DNA of 64,000 nt from Chlorophyllum brunneum. Its lineage: Eukaryota > Basidiomycota > Agaricomycetes > Agaricales > Agaricaceae. The stretch lies in contig OY756141.1 in the NCBI GenBank assembly GCA_963576785.1, positions 2,294,001 to 2,358,000 of the forward strand. The letters are read 5' to 3'. Both the position numbers and the translations under genes were made by a program. Below, piece by piece: positions 54,889-64,000 of the stretch. Numbering within the stretch: position 1 is the first letter of the stretch; each line of letters begins with the position of its first letter. Below the pieces are notes generated by a model. The model searched no databases. It was not told the DNA's origin and saw only the letters and a program-made list of their open reading frames with translations.

Positions 54889-57228
54889 TTTTTTTTTTTT
54901 TTTTTTTTTTTAAATCAACAATTTATATAGTGGTGCTCGAACGCAGTCCGCGTGTACATACATACAAAGGCAGAACGTACAGAATGTTTGGAGAAGGGAA
55001 GGTAAACTACAAGTAAACTAACCCCACGAGACTCGTTATCATCTAGTGTGTACACTAGAGAGATGTTTGGTACCTACGATGTTCAGCGAAAAGAGAGAAG
55101 GAAAGGGATTCGGAAAGAGAGAGAGTGAGAGAGAGAGATTGATAGAAGAGAAACTATCTACTTGCAATCACCAGGGGAAACATCAAACGGTACATAGCGT
55201 GTGGGTGGGTATTTACCCAGGCACCACGGGAGAGATGGAAGTTGAATGAAAACTATATAAAATAGTAGACGAGCGAGGGAAGGGGAGATAGAGAAATGAA
55301 TTGGAAATCCATAACCGGGAGAGCAAAAGAAAAAGAGACAAGAAAAGGATTCTACGCAGGCGCAGACCCAAACCTTCTTTGGACTTGATGACGATGTAAC
55401 AGTGGGATTGAACCGGCACGGATACGAGGGCGATCAGGTTCGGGGGGGAAGCTGAACGCGGAGGGGTTGCGTCGCAAGAAGTTGACAAATGTCTTGATCG
55501 TGTCGACACCGAAGTGGTGATCAAAGTTGTTGCAATGATACAGGATGTGCGACCTCGTTTGCACCATTTGACTGTTGCAGTGGTGGCACAAAAGATCCTT
55601 GTTAGGAAAGAATCGTAGTCGATATTCTCCAATTGGGGCATGGCATAGTATGGTGCGACAAGCTCTTGCAAAGAGCTGGGGCTGGTATCCGTATTCTCGT
55701 ATCCATGGACCAGACTTGATGTACGACGGTAAGGCGGAGGCTCTGTTCGCTTGCACCAGGAGGTAGAGGAAGGAGCTACCACTGTAAGTCTTGAACCTGA
55801 ACATGGCCTGCCATGTGTGAATGGCGCGTTTGGCAGACTTCTTACGAAGGTAGTCGATCGAGTTCGGTACTCGGTGATTTCAACCCCGGTTAGGCCAGGC
55901 GACCATTTGGATCCAGTCGTGCATGGCTTTTTGTATCCCGTACTTGCATTTCGACGGCGTGTGATAAAATGAAAGGCGATGTTGGTCTGATTTGCTGAAC
56001 CAAGCCAGGAGCGCCTTTGACGTGAGGATAGACTGTTGCTGGCAGGAGTGCGGTGAACAGTTGAGTAGGAGCCGGGAGGCCACGATGGAATCGGTGAACA
56101 CATGAATGTGTTCAACCTGGTCGTAGTTGTCAGTAGCGAGCACCTTGGTAATACCTAAGTACTGTGCTACCAGTTCCATGTCTGTCGACGTGGTTCCTCC
56201 GAGCCTCTTCATAATAGAGCTCCCGCCGTCAAGATGTCAAATGGTAGCTGCTGCCGTAAACTGGCTGGCAAGCGGATTGGGATTGGGGTGGACCAAGCCA
56301 TCCGTACCGATCGTGATGGATTTAGCGTCCGTCATTGCGTTCGTCGTTACATTGTCCCAAAGCGTCTTTGAGAGGTGAGGGTTGTCCCGGTTGAATCCTA
56401 TAAAAGATATATTAGCAGAGAAACGGTCAAGTAATCTATGTCCGGGCCAGAGAAATTTAGAAACGGAATTGAAATGTTCTATATACTGAGTCTCAGGGGT
56501 GGGGCATGAAAAGTCCATCACAGCTCCAAGTGTCTTCTTCTTCTGAACCTCCGTGAAGTTCTTGATGTGAAGTCGGTGGGGGGAAGAATGATACTCTTTC
56601 ATCAATCTTGCCAATGCGTGTTCATCGTCCAACGTATGAAGCCTCGACGATTGTCGTTCGGCCAACTTTCGGAGATGTAGTTTGATGGGCATGAGCCCCG
56701 CGAGGGACTCTACACCACCGGTGGGAGAAGTACGGAAGGCCCCAGTAATCCAGAGTGCCGCCCTTCGTTGCATTTTGTTGAGGATCTCACAAGTTCCCTT
56801 GGTACGGGATCGATTGTGAAACCATAGTTGGAATCTGTATGTCGCAACTGGTACGACACACAAACGGTAGAGTAGTCTCTTGTTGCTGGGGGATAGGCCC
56901 CTGACGGAGTTTCCCAGCATTTTCATTGCCTTGATGGTGGATATCGCCTTGGTGGAATAGAATCGAACGTGTTCTTTGAAGGTCAACGTCCAGTCGAAGT
57001 AAAAGCCAAGGTACCACCAATGGGTCTTCGGTTTGAGGGGGTTACGACCCGTGAATGGCGGGGATCCCAAATCAATTGAGGGATTCGAGTCCTGTCTTGC
57101 ACGCGTGAAGTGAAAGATCTCGGACTTGCCATGTTCAATTTCCAGGCTGAATTCATTCATGAGCCGCTCCATTTCGCGGTACATGTGTTGCAGGATTTCC
57201 ACGTTCTTCTCCAGAGACGGGGATTGCA
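54889..57228 (-). mobile_element. LINE-C copy c3, 5'-truncated, inserted in the inverted copia arm
   Basis: Poly-T at 54889-54911, LINE-C 3' tail, then ORF2 back to just after the RT catalytic motif (starts at the IAQSPSLEKNVE codons). A perfect 14-bp target-site duplication flanks it, and the empty site is preserved in the opposite arm. CpG-rich, so much younger than the copia element. Contains the terminal box at 54932-54949. Confidence 0.92.
55352..57228 (-). pseudogene. LINE-C ORF2 of c3 (RT thumb, RNase H, CCHC)
   Basis: Three large segments: 56237-57229 (330 codons, thumb and linker up to IGTDGLVHPNPN), 55880-56212 (RNase H with TSTDMELVAQYLGI and FTDSIVAS) and 55352-55804 (C-terminus with CHHCNSQMVQTRSHILYHC). 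A TGA at about 56235 splits the RNase H domain at the same codon as in c1. The TDGS motif reads TDGL. The final frame ends RFGSAPA at 55352. Confidence 0.85.
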
Positions 57229-57242
57229 TTTTTTAATCACTC
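57229..57242 (+). repeat. Target-site duplication of c3, right copy
   Basis: TTTTTTAATCACTC, identical to 54875-54888. Confidence 0.9.
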
Positions 57243-58257
57243 AAACATCAAGCTAAGGTGAGGTTGGAATAGATTGAATTTAATTTTGTCTAAATTCTTT
57301 GTAAAAATATCAGCAGGATTTTCCATGCCTTTCACAGAGAATATTTCAATCTTTCCTTCTTCTACCAAATCACAAATGTAATGGTATTTGACATTGACAT
57401 GTTTCGATCATTTTTCTGTTACTAGATTTTTGGCCCAAAATATTGAACCCTCATTATCACCAAAGAGATAAGGAGCCAATGATTGGATACCAATTTCTTC
57501 CAACAAATTGACAGTCCAAACAAGTTGTCGACTGCAATCTGACAAAGCCATATACTCAGCTTTGGTAGAAGATAATGCAATAGTTTTCTATTTTCTACTT
57601 AACCAAGCAATGGCTCCACTGGCTAATAAACAGAAATATCCAGTTACAGATTTACAACTAATTGGATCACCAGCCCAATCAGAGTTGGAAAAAACATTAA
57701 GGCCTTGCATAAAACTTCCATTATAGGTAATTCTATATTTGCAAGTAGCATTAAGATACTTCAGCAAATGTAAGCCTGTATTATAATGCACTTTAGTAGA
57801 ATTGGTCATATGTTGTGATAACTTGACAGTGGCAAAGGCTATGTCAGGTCAACTGCCTATCATCAGATACATAACTGATACTGTTGATACCTCTTTATAA
57901 AGTCAGGTATCGCTTGTTCTGCATCAGATTCAAAGATAAATCCATTTGGTAATGGGATTTCTTCTTTTCCAATTACTTTAAATCAATCAAGAACTTTTCC
58001 TAGATAATATATTTGGTCTAGGGTAATTGATTGGTTTATAGGATTTTGCAAAATTTTCATGCCAAGAAATTCTTTGGTTGAACCAAGATCTTAGCATTCC
58101 CATTTTTTTATAAAGAGTACTTGCTTCTCATATAAAAGTCTAGAGCCTCTGATTCCGACAAACATTGAGTTATCTACATAGACTAGAGCTATAATAAGCT
58201 CTTTGGTTTCAGGGTCATAGTAATAATAGACTCCAGCATCTAGTTTGGATCGGACAA
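57243..58257 (-). pseudogene. Copia RT-RNase H fragment, inverted arm
   Basis: Reverse complement of 50611-51627 with scattered differences (such as CTAAGATC for CCAAGATC and GACCCTG for GACTCTG in sense). It includes the FGDNEGS and AEYMALSDC blocks. The outer limit 58257 lies in the VRSKLDAG codons, where LINE-A a7 begins. Broken by the same TGA stops as the left arm, so they predate the duplication. Confidence 0.85.
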
Positions 58258-58859
58258 CCTCAGGCATTCACCTTCCCATCCATTCCTCAGGGAATTGGAT
58301 AACTGGCTCAGGGTAGGTGGGTTATTGTCTGGTACCAGAGGCTCCTGGTGAAACCTTGGTGAATGCTCTTGATGACCAATGAATGGACCTGAACTCTTTG
58401 GCTACTAGGTGTGGTGAAGATGTTGAAAGCCACACAAATGGTGCAGTTAATTACTCTGGCAAGGGTGACCATGGCCGGGGGATTGGGTCTTAGTAAGAGG
58501 AAGTTGGGACCTAGCTGGGCTAGTAACTGGGTATGTCTCCACCATTGGGCATTTACAGTGAATCAACATCTACTGACCAGGCCTGGTCTTCAGACTGGGT
58601 TGCTGGTTGGGGGACCTCCCTACCCACTTGCCTCCTCTGGCATCCACTCCTCTTGCCCTCTGGGCTCAGGAGTAGGACACAATTCTGTCTACTGTTGGTT
58701 TTGGGCAATAGTACATCTGCTTGGTAGGGCGTGTCCACCACTTCTCCATAGATACCTGCTAGTTTACTCTTTTGTATTCCAGCTATGGGCTGTGTTCGAG
58801 CACTGTGTAATAAATCAGCCTTAGGCCATAATTCAAAAAAAAAAAAAAAAAAAAAAAAA
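58258..58859 (+). mobile_element. LINE-A copy a7, 3' fragment
   Basis: 602-bp 5'-truncated LINE-A: the last codons of ORF2 (ending PQGIG), the complete 3' untranslated region, the GGCTGTGTTCGAGCACTG box and poly(A) at 58835-58859. Left flank is copia, right flank is LINE-A a8. No duplication of target bases is visible. Confidence 0.85.
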
Positions 58860-59088
58860 GATACTAGCCCAACTACTAAGTACTCAATAACCTCTTACTT
58901 GGACCCAACCCCCCAGCCATGGTTGCCCTTGCCAGAGCAATTGGCTGCACCATTTGTGTGGCTATTGGCATCTTCACCACACTTAGTCGCTAAAGGGGTC
59001 AGGTCTGTTCATCAGTCATTGAGCACATTCGCCAAGTCTTCTCCAGAGGCCTCCAGTGCCAAACAATAACCCACCTACCCTGAGCCCA

Positions 59089-62000
59089 TTATCCAATTCC
59101 CTGAGGAATGGATGGGAAGGTGAACACCTGAGGGTTTGTCTTCAAGAACTTGACAAGGGTACCTGGTGTAGCAGGGTACCCCCTAGAGATATCAAACCTC
59201 AGACAAGAGGTAAGAATATGCATACAAGACTCGAAGGGAGCCCCGCATGGACACCAGAATGGTTTGTCCTGGAAGAACCAAGACCTGTAGGCCCCGATAG
59301 GCATATGGTTGAGTATAACCCTACACATGTGGGCTGATAGCGAGTTGGACTCTGCTGTGGCAGAAGGCAGCCACAAACCTCTATTGAGGTAAGTAGGCTG
59401 GAGGGACTTACTGTTATGCCCTTTAAGGGCCATAAATTGGCTTCCCAAGTAAGTAGGATCCTGGAATTGAGTGACCCAGGCATCCTGGCAGGATTTGACA
59501 ACCCTCTGATAAAGGGAGTCAAGGGAGGTTTGCAGACAGGAATCCGCAGCGACCTGGAGCTTGGTACAATACTAGTGTACTGTACTATGAATGGCCCACT
59601 TCTCCGAAGAGTAGGTGTGCCAGATATGGAGGGAGTGCTTGGGGTGACCCCCAAACCACTCCATAAGAGCGTTACAAATGGCAAGCAAGTGTGCCTGACC
59701 AGAATGAATAGAGGGGTCCACCACTCTCTTGGCTGAACCAAGGGAGTCAGTAAACAGTACAATGGAGTCACAGTCAGGGAGGCTGGTTGCCTTCCCAATT
59801 GCAATCTGGATAGCATACAGCTCCGCATCAGGAGCTGTCACTTGACTAGCTGCATATCTCATCTGAAACACATGCTGGCCTGACCAGTAGATCTGGGCAG
59901 CAAAAACTGCCTGGAATTCCCCCTGCAGTGGCAGACTTGCATCCATTGCCACAGTGAGAACCCAAGGATTGGCATCAGTATATTCCAAGGTACTGTTTAG
60001 ATGCCTTATATGCATGGCCCTCTCATCACGAGAACAAGAAGAGTCATGGAAGGATACCTGGACCACTTTGTAGTCCAGGAGACAGTGACCAGGTTGAGCC
60101 ACTGCAGAGCAGGGATCAAACTGTTCAGTAAGGGATGGAAGCACTGAAACAGCTTCCATAAGAGAGCCCTTGACCTGCCTCACAAGGCGCTTGGTCAACA
60201 GGGAGACAGAGAGAGGGTGTGGAGGGGCATTCTTGGCATTCAGACAATTGAGGAGGGATTAAAGAGGATGGGTATCAGAGAGAGTGGCAAGACAGTAGTT
60301 CACTCTTGAGACCAGCTTCTTCAGATGAAGGTGGACGGGGATGAGACCAGCAAGGACTTTGGTGCCACCAGAGGGGAAGGTGTGGAATGCACTGGTGATC
60401 CACAATGCAGCCTTGCATTGCATAGATTTGAGAAGGCCTTTACATTGAGCCTTGTCAAAATACCACAGATAGAAGCCATATGTTGCAATAGGTATGACAC
60501 ATGACCTGAAGAGGAGCTGCTTCTGCTTGGGGGTCAGACTGTGGGAGGAGTTACCAAGCATCCCCATTGCTTTCATGGTGGAGAGAGCCTTGGTAGAGTA
60601 ATGTCAAACATGCTCCTGAAAGTTCAAGGCATGATCAAAGTAAAAGTGCAGGTACCTCCAATAGGTCTTAGGGCAGAGAGGAGTGTCCCCTGTGAATGGA
60701 CTGAAGCCCAAGTCAAGGGGGGGGTTTACGTCTCCAGACTTCCTGGAGAAGTGGAAAAGTTCAGACTTGTCATACTCCATGACAAGTGCAAATGCTACAA
60801 AAAGATTGAAGAGAACTCTTAAGAGTGTCCAAGTTCTCATCCCAGGTCTTAGCCTGGGCAACAATAGTACTGTCATTGACATAAGATAACAGAGTACTCC
60901 TAGGGGAAGTAATCCATAGATCAAAGACCTTCATAAAAGGGGTGATATAGAGGCCAGAGAGGACTGGGGACATGGCAGAGCTCTGTCCAATGCCCACATC
61001 TGCACCCCAGAGATCAGAGGAGAAGCCATTCCATGTATAAATGGTAGAACAGCCCACCAAATATGAAGCAAAAAAGGTCCTCACATTAAGTGGGAACCCC
61101 TACTTGGTAAGTATGGCCATGAGCATCTCATGGTTCAAAGAGGGAAAGAACTGAGTGATGTCAAAAGCAACAACACTCATCTTGAGACCCTTGGCCCACC
61201 CAGTATGAACCAGATGGGTAAGGAACAACCCAGCGTCCTCAGTGGAATGTTGGCAAATGCCTCCAAGTTGATGGTGATGAAAGATATCATGTTTAATGGC
61301 ATCAAACTGGATTCAGTTGGAAAGCATTTCTCAACCAATTTACCAAGTATGTTCAGGAGGACGATAGGCCTGAATGCCTTGGGAGTAGAGTAGGAGGGCT
61401 TCCCCAGTTTTGGAATGATAACTGAAAGCAACTCCTTGAAGCTGTGGGGCCAGTGACCCACTATGAGGCAGGCATTGGCCAGGCACAGGAATACCGTCAA
61501 ACAATCTTCATCAATGACAATATATTTGAGGTGGGACCAAGTAACATGGTCTGGCCCCAGAGAGGATCTGTTAGAGCAGGAGGACAAAGCCTCCATAAGC
61601 TCCAATGCCAAGAAAGGGGCCCACTCCCTAACTGGAAGATCAGGGAGGGGGTCAAGAACAGATGTGTTACACTGCTGATCAGCAGCAGAGTTGTATGTTG
61701 AGTGGAAGGCTTCCCAAAGGGAGTCCATACCATAACAGGGCTGTCTGTTAAACTGGATAGCCTTGCAGGGAGGTAACTTACGAGCCTTGACCCATTCTAT
61801 AAGGTCCCAGGATTGCTTGTTAGTAGAAGCAATCTCTTTAATCTTAGAATCAAAGAACCAATGTTTGGCTGCTGTACAAGCATGCCTAAAGTCCCCCCAG
61901 TCACCACAGCTATGAGAGCCTTAATATCTAGAGAAGGAGGTAGAGCATGCCTCATCCCACCAGGGGTGAGTGAGGTGAGTAATCCAGATCTCCTTTGAGT

Positions 62001-62934
62001 GGTGGGTCCACACATCGGAGAAGGCTTCAGTCATGGCCAGTACCAAGGCATCCACTTGTTCCAGAGATTCCAGAGAGGGACAATCATGAAGATCAGTCAC
62101 CCCATCAATAACATGTCCCAAGAAGGCCTTCTCTTCATCGGAACCCTTTGGAAGGACAGATTTGATGCTCCCTATGTCAATGGGAGCAATAGGAAGGGTG
62201 ACAGTCAATAGGACATAATCCAAAGTACCCTCAAGGGATAAGTCCCAATAAGGAAAAGTCCTTGATGCATCAGGAGAAGAGATAAACACTAGATTAATCA
62301 CCAATGGGCAAAGATCTGGGTTGTGGGAAATAAATGTCGGACCTGGGTTGGTTGGCATAACCAAATTGAGACTGAGATTGCAACTCATCTCTATGAGTTT
62401 ATGTGCTGTTGTTTGATGATGCAGAACCTCAGGGTTCCACTCTGAGGAATGACAGTTAAAGTCCCCACTCATAAAGTCAAATGGGGGAAGAATATCAAAC
62501 TTTGCATGGAGGAAGTTGATGGCAGTGTACTGATTGTCTGAATAGATGTTCAAGAAGTTGTAAGCCTTTGCATCGGTGAAGAGCGTCAGCGCAAGAATAT
62601 TAGGATGATCAATGAGGTCCCTTCTTATTAATGGTCTTAGACATTGCAACTGAGTGTGTACATAAGCCATCACTTGGGGCTGGGACCCCTGGGTAGGGGG
62701 ATGCATCACCATGAGCCAGTCAGGGTGCTTAGGTGCACCAGTAATGTCATCCCCTTCTACATCAGTAGTCAAGGGAGCAGAGCAATTGAACCTCCATGGA
62801 GGTTCTTGGAGAAAGAGAACATCAAAGGAGTCCTTTAATTTCTTGAGCAGTACATCAACATAGATAAACAATTTCACAACGTTAAATGAAAAAACCCTAA
62901 TGCCCTCCAGATGGTCCAGGTTGTTCCTAGACAT
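59089..62934 (-). pseudogene. LINE-A ORF2 of a8 (degenerate)
   Basis: ATG at 62934 inside ATGTCTAG. Endonuclease open for 350 codons (61921-62973): QEPPWRF, SGDFNCHSSEWNP, LVINLVFISS (SVIDLVF with D to N), LDYVLLTV (DHVP lost). RT in pieces: FRPIVLLNILGKLVEK, GIGQSSAMSPVLSGLY, and YVND in place of YVDD (60872-60883). RNase H: MDASLPL, DAELYAI, FTDSLGSAKRV. Knuckle CPCGAPFESCMHILTSC, with the final Cys shifted in context. Stop at 59089. Non-functional. Confidence 0.85.
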
Positions 62935-64000
62935 AAGGGGGGTGATGGGAGAGTGACAATGTCTGTCATGCACCTCTCAATAACAGGCTGTCAGCTAGGC
63001 CTGGTTGTGCTTGTGATTCCAGAAAGCATACTTCCTGGAATTGGCAGGATGCTCCTTCTTGCAGTTATGGCAGTGAGGAGGATAGGAGCATGGTTGATCA
63101 GCTAGGGTGGCAGGAACCGGAGGCATAGCCTTTGGTTGTCCCTTACAACACTGTGCAAAGGTGTGGTGGTTGGCACAGAAGTGCAGACCACCACAGTTGG
63201 GACATGCAGGGCCATCAGCCTTGTACCAGGAAGAGGTGTGGCCCCACTTGTAGCAGTGGGTACACAGTGACTCGTTACAGTGGGGGTTAGCAGAGAGTAT
63301 AATACACTGCTTATTCCCAAACATGATCTTCTTATTCAGAAGACCGAGAGCACAGGTGTCTCTCATGGAGTTCCAGATGTCAAAGAATGCCATACAGGAG
63401 CCAGATGTCTTGGAGTTGCATACCAGTTGAGGGGGGCCCTTAAGACTGATAAGAGGAGCATAGACCAAGGAGATGAGAATCTCTTCGATGTCTGCTGGGG
63501 TAGATTAAACTCTGGTAGCAGAGTTCTTGAGGAAAGGGATGTTGACAGCCCAAAGGTATGATATTGACAATGGGAGTCCAATCCAGAAGGGAGCTCCTGG
63601 AGGGGACAGACATTCAACTAATGCCCTAAGGATCTCAATGTCCTTGGTCGAGGCAAGTTTATTGGTGGCCAGGGAATAGCCATCATATGCGAATGTGGCA
63701 CCTTCCACAATCAGAAAGCTTTGCCCAGCCTTTAACGCCTTACAGGCCTACTGGGTAAGAGTATGAAGACCTGCCAAGGCATTCGACTTGTCTTCATAGG
63801 AGACTAGGACCTACTTATGCAAAGGCCCAGAAATCGTGAACACTGGCTTTTTAGAGTGAGCGTTGGACAAGAGGGGTTGCTTTGCAGCCTTGGCTTGCAC
63901 ATGAAGACTGAGGAGCTGCTCCATAGAGAGGTGGGGGAAGGCTGCTTTCAATGAGGAAAGTGGGTCCATCCCAGGTTTGGCCAAAGCCAGTTGTTTTGCT
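62927..64000 (-). pseudogene. LINE-A ORF1 of a8, N-terminus outside window
   Basis: C-terminal two thirds of the Gag-like protein. Knuckles CTHCYKWGHTSSWY (last Cys to Tyr), CPNCGGLHFCANHHTFAQC and CHNCKKEHPANSRKY (last Cys to Tyr). Two of three zinc sites are therefore destroyed by TGC/TGT to TAC/TAT changes. Stop TAG at 62929-62927. Frame breaks near 63468 and 63505. Confidence 0.82.

Larger units (their letters stand above)
58860..64000 (-). mobile_element. LINE-A copy a8, runs off the window
   Basis: Minus-strand LINE-A from within its 3' untranslated region (terminal 330 bp missing) through all of ORF2 and most of ORF1, cut by the window edge. Collinear with a1. CpG-poor with many TGA/TAG stops: an old copy. 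Confidence 0.88.

Noticed and set aside
1..64000. CRISPR array, operon structure, ribosome binding sites or other prokaryotic features
   Set aside because: The content is eukaryotic retrotransposons with poly(A) tails; no regularly spaced short repeats are present.

Overview
This window looks like a fungal (probably basidiomycete) repeat graveyard. Nearly every base can be assigned to nested retroelements, and no intact host gene is visible. The fungal call rests on three families of apurinic-endonuclease LINEs carrying a C-terminal RNase H (Tad1/I-like), a Ty1/copia LTR element, GT-AG intron-like signals of about 46-57 nt, and CpG-to-TpG/CpA decay. The species cannot be named from sequence alone.

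I label the LINE families A, B and C. Each has a Gag-like ORF1 with CCHC knuckles where ORF1 is preserved, and an ORF2 of about 1,280-1,350 codons ordered endonuclease - RT - RNase H - CCHC. A 3' tail ends in poly(A). Family A copies: a1 (2194-8700, full length, clean 14-bp TSD), a2, a3, a4, a5, a6, a7, a8. Family B copies: b0, b1, b2 (15030-19308, best-preserved ORF2), b4, b5, b6. Family C copies: c1 (21683-28057, near full length), c2, c3. A copia element occupies 47486-52237 and recurs inverted up to 58257. A 200-N gap sits at 53197-53396.

The most unusual system is a set of five bipartite elements (C1-C5). Each has a discrete 5' module of about 0.89 kb (subfamily I, with a tRNA-Leu(UAA)-like head) or about 0.69 kb (subfamily II). 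The module is fused at a constant 3' boundary to a LINE-A or LINE-B tail that starts at a different position every time. C3 has a 15-bp target-site duplication around the whole chimera, so it integrated as one unit. This resembles the MINE-type chimeras described in Magnaporthe, which are explained by reverse-transcriptase template switching. The module itself is not one I recognise.

Layout: 1-366 b0; 372-9201 C1 interrupted by a1; 9202-9444 a2; 9445-12527 C2; 12528-15029 b1; 15030-19308 b2; 19309-21662 C4; 21683-28057 c1; 28058-30311 b4; 30339-31489 b5; 31490-31735 possible host remnant; 31736-34846 a3 interrupted by C3; 34847-35202 a4; 35203-39441 b6; 39442-41410 a5 with a6 inside; 41411-42488 C5; 42627-47485 c2; 47486-58257 copia inverted repeat with the gap and c3; 58258-58859 a7; 58860-64000 a8.

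The window is a stratigraphic record. CpG-rich copies (a1, b2, C4, c1, c3) look young. CpG-stripped copies (b4, b5, b6, a3, a5, a8, c2, copia) look old. Decay has turned CGA codons into TGA stops and catalytic Asp codons into Asn. The LINE enzymes would have supplied the retrotransposition machinery for themselves and for the chimeric modules.
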